A stretch of DNA of 64,000 nt from Adineta vaga (Eukaryota > Rotifera): NCBI GenBank assembly GCA_021613535.1, contig CP075497.1:6820001-6884000 (forward strand), read 5' to 3'. This document shows positions 35,838 through 46,868 of the stretch, piece after piece. The notes beneath the pieces are model-generated. The model had not been told where the DNA came from. It saw nothing but the letters and a program-made list of their open reading frames with translations, and did no database searches. A program made the position numbers and the translations under genes. Position 1 is the stretch's first letter; each line of letters opens with the position of its first letter.

Positions 35838-36821
35838 ATGGTGACTATCTCTATTGCAATTGGTATCGCATTAATTCTATATGTTGGTTATCGTTTATAT
35901 CAACATTTATTTCCACCACCAGATATACATCCAAATGGTAAATATGTTTTAATAAGTGGATGTGATACAGGTTTTGGTCATACATTAGCAATTGAACTTG
36001 ATAAACAAGGTTTTCATGTCTTAGCTGGCGTTTATAATCCCGACAATGAAGAACATGTTACTGGTCAATTGTCCACTCGAGCCACTGTTTTTTGTCTTGA
36101 TATAACGCAAGATGAGGAAATTGAAGCAGCATATCAAATGGTTAAATCAAAAACAAATTCACTTCATGCGCTAGTTAATAATGCTGGCATTGGAAAAGGT
36201 AGTTTTATTGATTGGACAAATGTCGATACTATGAGAAAAATTATGGATGTGAACTTTTTTGGTCATGTTAAAATGACGAAGAAATTTTTACCATTACTTT
36301 TATCTCGTCGTGGATCGCGTGTTGTTAATATCTGTTCTGTTGCTGGCTTTTTTGCTGGGCCTGGCTTGGCAGCTTATTGTGCTTCTAAATTTGCACTTGA
36401 AGCATTTTCAGATTGTCTTCGTCGGGAAATGGATTTATGGGGTTTACATGTGTCAATAGTTGAACCAGGTTATATGAGAACACCAATTATTGAAGGACTA
36501 GATCATAAACATCGTGAATTATGGTCAGAGGCTGATAATGAAACAAAAAGCCGATGGGGTGATGAGTTTTTCGAGAGTTATACAGAAAGTTTCCAGAAAA
36601 ATCCATTCATTTTAAATGCAGAAAATCCAATGAAAGTTGTTAAATCACTTCGTCATGCTGTAACAAATTCTGTTCCACTTATTCGATATCGTCCTGGTTG
36701 GCAAGCAAAATTCTTGTTCTTTCCACTTTCAATGCTCCCTGCTTGGATAGCAGATCTTTTTCTGAAGAAAACAAGAAAAGTAACAATTTTACCAGCTGGT
36801 ATTCTTGAACAACAAGGTTAA
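35838..36821 (+). CDS. Short-chain dehydrogenase/reductase, retinol/17-beta-hydroxysteroid dehydrogenase type
   Basis: NAD(P)-dependent oxidoreductase of the SDR superfamily, probably SDR9C-like (retinol, 17-beta-HSD type 6 or hydroxybutyrate dehydrogenases). Single exon, 327 residues. An N-terminal membrane anchor (about residues 4-22) precedes the cofactor loop S40-G-C-D-T-G-F-G. Then come LDIT (about 87-90), NNAG (114-117), catalytic S167, Y180-C-A-S-K184, and the substrate-loop start E-P-G-Y-M-R-T. All catalytic residues are present. The anchor suggests ER membrane location. The lack of introns contrasts with RBBP4 next door, but the protein looks animal-like, so retroposition or intron loss is as likely as transfer. 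The substrate cannot be fixed from sequence. Confidence 0.92.
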   Translation: MVTISIAIGIALILYVGYRLYQHLFPPPDIHPNGKYVLISGCDTGFGHTLAIELDKQGFHVLAGVYNPDNEEHVTGQLSTRATVFCLDITQDEEIEAAYQMVKSKTNSLHALVNNAGIGKGSFIDWTNVDTMRKIMDVNFFGHVKMTKKFLPLLLSRRGSRVVNICSVAGFFAGPGLAAYCASKFALEAFSDCLRREMDLWGLHVSIVEPGYMRTPIIEGLDHKHRELWSEADNETKSRWGDEFFESYTESFQKNPFILNAENPMKVVKSLRHAVTNSVPLIRYRPGWQAKFLFFPLSMLPAWIADLFLKKTRKVTILPAGILEQQG

Positions 36822-37016
36822 AGAACAACGACAAAAACTACCAAAATAAAACATTGTCCTTTATATCTATTTCTTCTTCTTTTTTTGTTTAAATATGATT
36901 AAAATTTATTCATAGATATAAAACTAACATATTCATTACAATCAGAAAAGCAACAAACTTCATAGTGTTTTTTAAGTATCTAACTTTTCAAATAAAAGAA
37001 AAAGAATAGTGTATAT

Positions 37017-37406
37017 CTACATTAATCCATCATTTTCAATTAAATATTCTGATTGATAATAAGTATTCCATGGAATTGTTTCTCTATTAAAGAATTTTGT
37101 ATCGACATTGGTACTATAAAATAAGGACAATAGATTTAGTTTCAACTTTTTTTCTACATACTCTTGAAAACGTTGTTGCTGTTGATCTCTTGAAAAGATT
37201 AATTCTGATGATGGTTCCATAATCAATGATAATATTTCTTCATTGTCTCGTTCCATGTCGTAATCGTATGGAATATCATCATTCAAGGGAACATACTCGA
37301 ATATATTATCATAGTCTTGAATTTCAGGTCGTGTTCTATAAATTGTTCGTGCATCAATTAAAAGCACAATCATAGTAAAGACGAAGAAAAACATGTAATA
37401 TGCCAT
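37017..37406 (-). CDS. Small putative secreted protein, unknown
   Basis: The open frame reaches to 37427, but a splice-acceptor-like TTTGTATTTAG just upstream makes the ATG at 37406 the better start (129 residues). The N-terminus M-A-Y-Y-M then about 14 hydrophobic residues looks like a signal peptide ending near L-I-D-A. The mature part is acidic, rich in D, E, N and Y, with a Gln run, and has no cysteines. There is no clear dibasic ladder as in neuropeptide precursors. It converges with the dehydrogenase gene, and the 3' ends are about 195 bases apart. I do not recognise the family. Confidence 0.55.
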   Translation of the reverse strand: MAYYMFFFVFTMIVLLIDARTIYRTRPEIQDYDNIFEYVPLNDDIPYDYDMERDNEEILSLIMEPSSELIFSRDQQQQRFQEYVEKKLKLNLLSLFYSTNVDTKFFNRETIPWNTYYQSEYLIENDGLM

Positions 37407-37427
37407 GCCTTGATTAACTAAATACAA

Positions 37428-39177
37428 AAAATGTTGTTCTTTTCTTCTCTATATATACTTAGCTAAACGGAAATGGGCAAGATCAGTATTATATTTTATA
37501 TGATTTTATAACAATGAATAATTCAAGCAACAAACTATTTAATCAGCTGTCAATCTAATTATTATTCATATTTTACTGATATTTCCAGTGCAAAAAGATT
37601 AATCAGAAAACAAATATAAACTCTACGAATAAATCTACACATATCATAAAAATGACAAATGAATCAAAATAGTGAGGGTAGCTCTTGATTAAATATTGAA
37701 ACTTATGAAGTCATTTATGAAGTAGAAAGTTGATCGATATCAATATACTTTTAATATCCGATATTTTTGTTCGTCTGTTACGCTCTGATTGGTTAATCGC
37801 ATGTAGCATGTTGATTATTCTTTAAATCAATCATTGAATGAAAACAACACCATTGATTGATTCCTTTTTTCTTTTATAATCAACGTTCAATAGGGGAAAA
37901 GACACACATTCTGCTTTCTGTCTTTAAACACTTAGCAATTTGCATCTTTGTGTGATATTTGAGTAACAAAGTGAAGAATGTATTTTTTTACGTCATCAAT
38001 TACTATTATTTCAGTAACGGAAACTGTTAAACCATACGTACGTTTAATACTGTAACAAAAAGAAAGAGAATGTAACTGATTGGACCAGTATTTACAAGAG
38101 AATTTTGTTAATCATCATAAAAATCTGATGATAATGGCAATAAAACGATGTTCAGAATAATTCAACTAGAAACGAAAAAAAAATCATACCATTATTGTAT
38201 GAGTTCATAGATCTGCTCCTTTTTCTTCTCTCTTCAAATTCGAACACTTACAGATGTGTGGTAAGAAGAAATTGTATTGAATATGAATTCAAGAAATAGT
38301 CAAAGCACGTTCAGAGCAATATATCTCGATTAGTCAGTTTATTGAACCGACAGCAAACGATTCGTTTTATTCAAATTTCGATGAACTGTGATTGTTGTAA
38401 ACGATTAGCAATTCTACTCAATATTAAATTGATTATTTGAAATATATTTCAAGATTCGAGATCAAAAATTAATAAGCACGCGAATATTTTCTTCATCAAT
38501 CTTAAATAGAGAGATTATCTAATATTCTTAGATTGAGAAATTTTTTCTAGACAACATCAGAAAAAGATAAAACGAAGTTTTTTTAACTTATTTCGCCTGA
38601 TTAGCCCGACACTATTACTGACGAAGTCAACAAGTCGTCATCTCCCGTTTGAACACGAACAAGTAGATTAAGCGGCATTATACCATGTCAACAATCTTCT
38701 TCATTCAATTGACCATGATCAGGGCCAATATCTAACAATGACGATGTCCTACTGGGTGATCCCAAGAGTCATACACATATAAACCTAAAATCCTTTCTTT
38801 CATCTTTCTGATTTTTCCTTCTTTTCCCTCTCTAGTCTGTTAATTACAATTGCTGAATGACGACGTGTTTTTCAATATTGTAACAGTCGGTCGCGCTTTT
38901 CTTTGATGAACATGTAGATGATATATGTACGTGATAGGGTGGCAGGCGTGCATGCGACACGTAATACGTATATTTTCCGGGAAAAGGAAAAAAAGAGAAA
39001 CATTTTTAGCCAACAGGTAGACGATTTAAGATAAAAAGAGAAAGTGAAAGAGAGAAGAAGGGAACAGAGAGAGAGAGAGACAGAGACAGAAAAAGAGAAG
39101 CAGAAGGTGAGGGAAATAAAAAAGAAATTAGTTGTATATCAATCAATTTCAATCAAATTTTAGCTAAAGACGCCGAT
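37428..39177. other. Intergenic, no gene seen
   Basis: About 1.7 kb upstream of the zinc-finger gene and of the small secreted protein (divergent starts). A GA-rich tract lies at about 39030-39120. Nothing coding is supported. Confidence 0.6.
39065..39080. repeat. GA dinucleotide microsatellite
   Basis: GA run inside a wider purine-rich stretch, probably in the 5' leader of the zinc-finger gene. Confidence 0.75.
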
Positions 39178-40843
39178 ATGAATAGTATGTGAAAAGCTTT
39201 GAAAACATATCTTTTGAAATAGCCTCTTATTTTTTTACTAACAATTTAGATTCGAAAATTCCTGCTACTAAAGATGATAAATCATCAAATGGACATCATT
39301 TTACGGAATCCAATCAATCGGCATTTCGTCGAATTGCATCAATTAAATCTGAACCAACTGATAAAATCAATGAAAAGCCAACAAAAAATGGCACATCAAT
39401 ATCTTCAGATGATCTTCTTCTAAATAAAAATGCCATTCCTAATCCATTTCTTTCACCTCTTATTACATCATCATCTGATTTTCATTCTCATCTTGCTTTA
39501 CTACGTCCACTTCTTTCTCAAAGTTTACCATTTGTTCCACCACTAACTTCTTCTTCTTTTTGGCATACATTTCCATTTCTTCATCCATATTTATCCAACA
39601 TACGTCCTCCTCATGGACTTCTTCCACCTTCAATTCCTCAAATTCCATCATCATCAATTCAACCCAAAGCATCAACATCCGGAAATTCCAATAACAAAAA
39701 ATCTTCATCAGCTACACATTATCATCAATATACGATTACAAATAATAATGTTCTTGTACCATCTCCTGCAACATTAATCGATTTTATTCGACGACCAACA
39801 ACATCAAATGGTGATGGAAACAATTCTCATTCATCAACAAATAATACAACTAAATCAAAAAATGTCAAAAAATACAAATGTGATATATGTTCACGAGCAT
39901 TTTCAAGAAGTAATACATTAGTTACACATAAGGTAAATTCTTATCCAATCCGTTTCATTTTATTTTAACCAATACAATGTTTTATCGATTCTATTAGAAA
40001 AGAACACGCTTATGTTTTCCGTTTAAACTCATGTAGAAAGAATAGCAGAAAGAGAAACAATTTGTTTTCCTTCCACACATATTCTAATATCTTAGCACAT
40101 ATATATGTATGTTCGTTCAATATACTCTAAGAGAACGTTTGATGTAATCGTGACATATGTCCACTAACATTAGTGTGAACGTGTGTCGGCTCGTAACAAA
40201 CGTTTTGACAGATTAGCACCAATATTGATGACGATGATTGAAGAATAACTTATCTCAGTTTTCAAAAAAAAAAAACTTTTTTCTCATTTTCTAGCGTATT
40301 CATACAGGTGAAAAACCATTTGTATGTGATATATGTGATCGAGCATTTCGTCAACCAGGAAATCTTACACGGCATAAATTAACTCATACAGCAGCTAAAC
40401 CATATGCATGTGGAATTTGTTCGAAAGCATTTAATCGCGCATCAAATTTACATGCACATCAACGTACTCATTCATCAATGATGCCAATGACAATGAAACC
40501 AAGACCAATAACAGCAACAACAACATCATCATCCAATAATAACAATGGTCATACTTCTTACAAATGTAGTTTTTGTCATGAAGTATTTCAACATAAATTT
40601 GAACTTAATTTACACACGGCAGCATTGCATAGTACTGGTAAGTTGAATATTTATGAGAAATGAAACTATTCAAACAAAAATTATTTGATTTTAGAAATGA
40701 AATTATTTTCCAATAATAATCATGAAGAAGGTGAAGTCGATATTGATGATGATGATGATGAAATGGAAGACGAACAATCGTATGAAAAAGAAGACGAAAT
40801 GTCTGATGACAGCGAACAAAATATTGAATTACTCGAAGACTAA
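39178..40843 (+). CDS. C2H2 zinc-finger transcription factor
   Basis: Proposed exons are 39178-39184 (7 bases, ATGAATA), 39250-39932, 40295-40637 and 40695-40843 (sum 1182, 393 residues). If the mini-exon is wrong, an in-frame ATG at 39189 is the alternative start. The N-terminal about 200 residues are Ser/Pro/Asn rich with no domain. Three adjacent Krüppel-type fingers follow: YKCDIC..FSRSNTLVTHK (split by a 362-base intron), then HTGEKPFVCDIC..FRQPGNLTRHK and KPYACGIC..FNRASNLHAHQ. A separate fourth finger (YKCSFC..H..LH) lies after a Thr/Ser/Asn linker. The C-terminus is strongly acidic (Asp/Glu runs), possibly an activation domain. It is nuclear by inference. I cannot name an orthologue safely. 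Confidence 0.88.
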
Positions 40844-41707
40844 CTTGTTCTTTTCTTTTTCTCATCCGGTTTTGTTGTCTTGTTTTTTTGTGTTCTATTG
40901 TACAAAGTAAAGAGAACTAAATAAATATATATATAAATATAGCATTGATGAATATATATTCGCATCTTTTTTTCCATTGGTTCTCTACTGAAATTAGCTT
41001 ATTGAGTGACAACTGACACATGTATTTGCTTATTGTTATCCATACTGGTTCTTATTTCAATGACATCAGTAAAAAGTCACATACTCATAACTGAACAACC
41101 GATTCTGAATACATGAGAAGGATTTTCATCATGGTCAGTTTGAATGAAAAGTAAATCCTGAGAATATTATAAATCATGTGCAAATATTATGTCTTACTAG
41201 TTTTCATTAATTATACTGTGTTACAGTTTGTTGCAATTGTTGATGAATATTTTATTTCTAGATGATAATATGGCCTGGTTGAACTTTTATCATTATTGTA
41301 ATTTTCTTCCTCTTTTTCACTTCGCACATTTTCTTTATTCACACTTAAAATATATCATCGAAATTCTAAATTTACTCTATAAAATATCACTCTGAAATTC
41401 TTTCCCGATAGACTATTTACCAAATATATTCGAAGCAATTTGTCTTGCATATTCTCAAATGTTCATCAACATTATTTTCATATTTTCACTTGGAATTATA
41501 TCTAGTAGATCCATTCGAATACCATATATTCGAGATGCTTTGTTTCAATCTTTATCCATAGTAAATACGACCGAAATTACCAATAAAACATGTCATCAAT
41601 GTCTTTGCTAGTCGATATCGTCTTCATATCTTCTTCTCAACTGTTTACCAAATAATAATACATGTCTATTTTTTTCCAATTTTCCACGCAAATACCAACT
41701 ACTATCA
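40844..41707. other. Intergenic, no gene seen
   Basis: 3' flank of the zinc-finger gene and upstream of the propeller gene. The propeller frame stays open for about 40 codons upstream of 41708 without another ATG, so an unrecognised 5' exon could end here. Confidence 0.5.
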
Positions 41708-42592
41708 ATGAACAATACTCGTCTTTATTTTCTTCAAAACGTTTTTCCCAATGTCAGTCAATGTTGTATGTCTAATACAACTGATCTATTAAATAAACTT
41801 CTAACTATTATTCCAATCTATGGTAGAATACTTAATCCTCGTTGTCTTGTTTTTGATAATCATGGTTATTTAGTAACAATATCACTGATTGATTCAACAC
41901 TTGTACAATTTAATGCAACAGATATGACAATAATTGATCAAACAAATCTTTCATTTAATTCTTCAAAAACATTATCATATAATAATGGAAATTATTTTGT
42001 TGGATTTAGAGACAGAATTCTCGTTATTGACAGTGAGAATCTGACTGAAGTGAATAATATTACTTCAACAAATCTTATTGAAACACGTGATATGATGTTT
42101 CTTAACAATGGAAGAACATTAGTAGTTACATCAACAAACAATAAATATTTGTTATTTTTTAATCGATCTAGTATTATATCAACAGATTTCTATCCTGTTT
42201 ATGAACAATCAGTTAGTTACACATTTCCACATGGATTACTTGCTATTAATGATACATTTTTCTATGCAACATCATGGGCATATAATACAGTATATTCATA
42301 TTCTGCTATTTCAGGTAATAATCTATGGAAAGAAAGCCTTATTCTTGATGGAAGATCCATAAGTACATGGTCCTATGGTAGTCATATAACAATAGATGAC
42401 TGTGGTCGATTTTGGTATTCATTAGGTCCATCTGGTGTAGTAATCTATGATAAATATGGATCATTTCTTGGACTTTTAAGTTTTCCAAATTCAATGATCT
42501 TTGCTACAGTGATCACTGATAATTATATTATTTATCTATCAGATGAAAAACTTAATCGAACTATTCGAATCAATCCTAATATTCAATGTTGA
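41708..42592 (+). CDS. Beta-propeller (NHL/SMP-30-like) protein, possibly 5'-incomplete
   Basis: Single open frame, 294 residues. It shows repeated short strands with motifs such as NPRCLVFDNHGYLV, ETRDMMFLNNGRTLVV, FPHGLLAINDTFF and SHITIDDCGRFWYS..GVVIYDKYGSFL, spaced as in NHL or six-bladed propellers. Many N-x-S/T sites suggest an extracellular protein, yet there is no signal peptide or membrane helix at the first Met. Either an upstream exon supplies it or the gene is truncated. The frame is open upstream of the ATG back to a TAG near 41613. The next open frame downstream (42987) encodes a membrane anchor plus Thr-rich stalk of the kind usually found before such propellers. Function unknown. 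Confidence 0.65.
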   Translation: MNNTRLYFLQNVFPNVSQCCMSNTTDLLNKLLTIIPIYGRILNPRCLVFDNHGYLVTISLIDSTLVQFNATDMTIIDQTNLSFNSSKTLSYNNGNYFVGFRDRILVIDSENLTEVNNITSTNLIETRDMMFLNNGRTLVVTSTNNKYLLFFNRSSIISTDFYPVYEQSVSYTFPHGLLAINDTFFYATSWAYNTVYSYSAISGNNLWKESLILDGRSISTWSYGSHITIDDCGRFWYSLGPSGVVIYDKYGSFLGLLSFPNSMIFATVITDNYIIYLSDEKLNRTIRINPNIQC

Positions 42593-42986
42593 TCAACCGA
42601 ATGGAAGTAAATTTAAATCAAACTCTTGTAGTACAAAACAATTCGAAGGATTGAACAAACATGTGCAGACAGATTTATAAAATCTGAAATTGTTTGAATG
42701 TTTTGCATAAATGTATTGTTTACTGAACATGTAATAGTTTCCTTGAATTGTATTGTAATTATCAAAACAAGAGAATAGAAATGTGTGTTCAAAGGTCATT
42801 TGAGATTTATTTCTATTCTTTTTTGAATGTTTCAAGCTTAATTTATTCTTTAATCTTTTAGTAAACATACTTTTACATTCAAAGAATAGAGACATCATCA
42901 TCATCATAGAGAGATAAAGAACATTCTTTAGTTACTAAATTGTATTAAATAAGAAAGAAACATTTTTCTTTAGATCATCAGTTCAT
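42593..42986. other. Intergenic, no gene seen
   Basis: About 0.4 kb AT-rich spacer between the propeller and the membrane-anchor open frame; the short minus-strand frame over it is not supported. Confidence 0.55.
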
Positions 42987-43367
42987 ATGTTACAAATCAA
43001 TGAACGAATGTTAACTTTCAAACAAACAGTTTTTCTTTTAGTTAGTATCATTACGATACTTGCTTTGATTGCTATAGCTACTGGACTTTCTCCACTTTAT
43101 TGGCCTCATCCGAAAATATCACCAAAAGCAGGTAATAATGAAGAATTTTCTTTCGATAAATTTACGAAAACTGATCGATCTATTTTAGATAATTTATCAC
43201 GAACACTAACGACAAAAGTCACCAATGTATCAACGATAAAACCTCAATTGACTACTCGTCCTAAACCATTAACCAAGAAAACACTTCTCGTCACTCTTGT
43301 GAATAGTGTTACAACATTACCTACAACGACACGTCTGACTTCAACAAATACAACGAATGTTCATTAA
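42987..43367 (+). CDS. Small single-pass membrane protein with Thr-rich stalk
   Basis: 126 residues. A short basic/polar N-terminus (alternative start at the second Met, residue 8) leads to one hydrophobic helix at about residues 13-34. An extracellular-looking stalk follows, rich in Thr and Lys (repeats of TT, RPKPLTKK, TLPTTTRLTSTNTT). It has no Cys and no catalytic motif. The shape matches the N-terminal anchor of larger membrane ectodomain proteins, so it may be a stub of a broken gene or a genuine small protein. Coding status rests only on the open frame and composition. Confidence 0.45.
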   Translation: MLQINERMLTFKQTVFLLVSIITILALIAIATGLSPLYWPHPKISPKAGNNEEFSFDKFTKTDRSILDNLSRTLTTKVTNVSTIKPQLTTRPKPLTKKTLLVTLVNSVTTLPTTTRLTSTNTTNVH

Positions 43368-44120
43368 TCAATCATTGCAAAATATGTTACTAAATTATTT
43401 AAATATTGTATTTGATGAAAATTGTACAAAAAATAGACTCGTTACCTTCTTATCTGATTTATGTGGAGTTCAATATTCCTTTTAATATCAATATAACATT
43501 AGATGTATGATTGACTTTTCGAAAGCTACATCGTAGTTGGAATAAATTTTCAACAAAAATAATATTTTAAAATCATCATAATAGAAATGTGGATTTCTTG
43601 TAAAAGTGTTTCTATATTTGCCTGTTAGCTTTTGATATATCTCAAGACAAAATATGAGATTATCAAAAAGATAGAAGTAACTATGAAGATATAGTTCAGT
43701 TTTTTCATTTTCCTCACGAATCAAATGTTGCAGTTCCTTGCATACGCATAGGATATTTCATTAAACTAATTTTAAAACGAATGTTTGTATTCAAAGAGAA
43801 ATATCGATGAATTTGCTTTGCCATTAGTTAATGAACTGCAAAGATCCGTAATGATTCCAACAACAAGTACATTTAGACTTTTCAGTGTATGTTGAGTAAC
43901 TATGTATGAGAAAGCAAAACTCTGTCTCGTGGATGAAGAACACAAATTTTGCTTCGTGGTTGTTCGCACTTAAAGTACATGTGCCGATTTAATAGAAAGC
44001 AGAACAGAGAAAAACAAAACATCATTCGCTGAAACTACTATAGTAATGACATAGCATGACACAGCTTTTTTTCTTGATAGATCGCAAAGATTCGATATTT
44101 CATTCGAAAATTATCCAACA
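43368..44120. other. Intergenic, no gene seen
   Basis: Two short minus-strand open frames (43488-43724, 43772-43969) lack motifs. No RNA gene recognised. Confidence 0.55.
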
Positions 44121-45149
44121 ATGGTTAGTACATTCTCTAATTTATGCAACGATATTCTCATTGAACTCTTCTCATATTTTAATGTTCATGAAATATTTTA
44201 TTCTTTTTGTATACTCATTCCTTACCTACCAACTCTATTGAAAAAGGGTCATACTCAACTACACGTTCGTTCAAATAATTCTTATTTTATACGATGGATT
44301 TTGCCACATATTAATTTAACACAAGTCATTTCATTAAATGTTCCAACACGACCTTGCAATCCATCGATATTTAAATTTACTAATCTTCGTTCACTTGTAC
44401 TTCACGATGTTGATGATCCATTATTACTATTTGAAAAAAGTTCTGATTGGCCACCTTATCAACTTGAACATTTATCATTACATATTCGAAATTCTGATAT
44501 ACGAAATAAATCCTCAAATATTGGTACACGAGTACTTGAACATGCTTTTCAATTACGTCGATTAAAACATTTCGAATTTCATGAATCAAAATCAAGTTTA
44601 CGAATGGTAGAATTATTTGATGAGCTAAATTTTCCATCTACCTTTCATTCATCCAGTATTGAGCGATTAATTATCTCAATATACTGTCATTGGTTAACTT
44701 TACAATCGATTCTCTCATATCTACCTCATCTAGTACAATTTGAATTTCATTCAAGTTTTAGTTGTAGTCAAAATCTGTCGCCTGAATTACATTTTCCATA
44801 TGTTCGTAAACTTAATCTTCAAATTGATAGTTTACAAACAAATATTCTCAATGGAATCTTTCGAAATGCACCAAAACTTCGTTATTGTAAATTAGATTGT
44901 TCTGTTTGTTCATTTCAACAAGATCATATTCAATTATTACAAAGTAAAACTTGGCTTCATTTAATTAATACTTACACATCTCGACTGAAAACCTTAGATA
45001 TTGATATGAAATTTCGTTCAGATGATATTAGTGAGATGATGATTGAAATCGTAAAAGAAGATTTAAAAAGTCTTAATTTTGAAATAAGTTCTTGTTTAGA
45101 TAATGATTACTACTACTGGAAAATGTCTGGTGTTTTTAATAAAAAATGA
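44121..45149 (+). CDS. F-box protein with leucine-rich-like C-terminal region
   Basis: Single exon, 342 residues. The N-terminus (NLCNDILIELFSYFNVHEIFYSF) is a recognisable F-box, the Skp1-binding module of SCF ubiquitin ligases. The rest has irregular leucine-rich segments (FTNLRSLVLHDV, YQLEHLSLHI, FPYVRKLNLQID, APKLRYCKLDC, SRLKTLDIDM) that probably form the substrate-recognition surface. There are no introns, as in many expanded F-box families. The partner substrate is unknown. The gene converges with TRAF copy A, and the stops are 136 bases apart. Confidence 0.8.
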   Translation: MVSTFSNLCNDILIELFSYFNVHEIFYSFCILIPYLPTLLKKGHTQLHVRSNNSYFIRWILPHINLTQVISLNVPTRPCNPSIFKFTNLRSLVLHDVDDPLLLFEKSSDWPPYQLEHLSLHIRNSDIRNKSSNIGTRVLEHAFQLRRLKHFEFHESKSSLRMVELFDELNFPSTFHSSSIERLIISIYCHWLTLQSILSYLPHLVQFEFHSSFSCSQNLSPELHFPYVRKLNLQIDSLQTNILNGIFRNAPKLRYCKLDCSVCSFQQDHIQLLQSKTWLHLINTYTSRLKTLDIDMKFRSDDISEMMIEIVKEDLKSLNFEISSCLDNDYYYWKMSGVFNKK

Positions 45150-45284
45150 CAAAAAAAAAATTATAGAAACATCTATTTTAACAAAAAGATTCCTTCTTCC
45201 TATCATTCTATCGACTTTTCTCATAGGAACTAATTAAAAGACAGATGATCCGTTCTAACTATTGTACCCTATCTAGAATATCAT

Positions 45285-46868
45285 TCATCCAGAGGGAAAT
45301 ACTCCGCTATTCATGAAATCCACGAAAATCTCGAAATAAAATCTATTGTCTCGAAAATAGATACTATTTATATCTGCCAAATAAATTAACCGACAAAACT
45401 TTATTAAATCTACTTGTGGATTTTTCTCATTTGTTGGACGAATAAGTGATGACGAATTTGAATCAGGTGTTATCTTCGATATGATATGTTTTCTTTGTCC
45501 AGATTGATCACATAAGCATATGAAAATATTGTATGGAAATGGAAAGATTAATATGGGATCATATTCTCCACGAAGTAATGAAAGAGAAACTGATAAATAT
45601 TGTTGATTGTCATCTTCGTAATCAAGTGTTGAGAATGTACGTAGAATAAATGAATAACCAAAGACTGTTGTTTTGAAAACAGGTGAAATTAGAGAAAATG
45701 CTGAGCTGATATCATTGTGAGGTAAACTAAAAGGGAAAATTGCCGTTCCATCTGTATGCAATAAAATAATATCAATGAATGGATATGATTTCTTAACATC
45801 GACTAAATCTTTGAAAATATTGTCTTCTGCTTGGAGTTGTTTAGTCAGTTTTTCACTATCATCATTGATCATTTTCGCTGTCGTATTCATTTCTGAAATC
45901 AATTGATCGCAAGTAGTTTTTGTTTCATCATGTTTCGTTCTCAATTGTACACAATCGTTTAATAGAGTTTCTAGCTTTGGAAAGAGCCTATCCATGCTTT
46001 GATTGATAATAATTAATTCTTGATATTTATTGTCAGATAATTGTTTTCTGGAGTTGAAATATTGAATAATAAATTCTAATAAGAGAGTTTGATGTTTGGT
46101 ACATAAATAATGGGCTTTTACATCTAACCAGCCTACCTAATTATGAAAGAAAAGAAATCCTTTGAAAAAACTATACATTCTGTTCACCACTTACCACTTC
46201 ACCACAGCCAGGTAAATCACATCTCACACGTCGATATTCACACAGCTCTTTTCGATGTTCTTCTACACAGTTTACCGTCACAAAACACTTATGACAATCA
46301 ACACATTCAAACACTGCATGTTCTTTCTCTAAATGATCCTATCACAACAACAACAACAACAACACAACGATAGTATCAAATGAGCATCTGTGTACATTTA
46401 GGTAACATACGAGATAGTTTTGATATGATCCATTCCAAGAACATGCATAGCATTCGAGTTGAAGAGCGTTGAGTTCTCGTTCTGCACCTCGATCAGGATG
46501 AACCTATTCATCAACATTATTCATTGTGATGCAAATAGATGATTAATGATGGTCTTACTTGTCTTTGTGATAGGTGTGTGTCACAGAATTGACAAATGAA
46601 TGGTTGACTAGAAGAAGAAATAGCGTTGTGTATATTAGGAGTATATATTCGATTGAATAGAACGATTTGATTGTTACTTATTCGATAGTGTTGTTTTTGA
46701 ACACCATCTACACAATCGAATGCCACAGCATAGTAGTTGTGTAGGATATTGTAATAATAGTTGACATCGTTGACAGAATAGATGAACGTTGATTTGTTGA
46801 CGGTTACGAACTTGTATTCCACCAAATGATTCTTTCGTTTCGTTTAGTGGTGGAATACTTAGATTCAT
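45285..46868 (-). CDS. TRAF-type protein copy A: RING-like, TRAF zinc fingers, coiled coil, MATH
   Basis: Signalling adaptor or E3-like protein of the TNF-receptor-associated factor family. Exons are 46868..46678, 46607..46559, 46503..46411, 46338..46195 and 46136..45285 (1329 bases, 442 residues). The RING-like domain uses C32, C35, C47/C48, C53, C56, C69 and C72; the usual His position is Ile (C-C-G-I-R-L-C). TRAF-type fingers follow (LECYAC, ECVDCHKCFVTVNC..H). A coiled coil spans about residues 170-265 and the MATH/TRAF-C domain about residues 285-440 (GYSFILR, YLSVSLSLLRGEYD, FPFPYNIFICLCDQ). The gene is paralogous to copy B at 49797..51277. Confidence 0.9.

Noticed and set aside
35838-36821. 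Horizontal transfer of the intronless dehydrogenase
   Set aside because: The membrane anchor and motif set look like animal SDR9C enzymes; lack of introns alone is weak evidence.
46517-46825. Second open frame overlapping the TRAF RING exon (also at 50941-51249), suggesting dual coding
   Set aside because: A GTAACA..CTTCTTCTAG intron joins the RING-like frame to the C-Q-F-C exon with exact phase. The long second frame only spans exon, intron and exon in the wrong frame.
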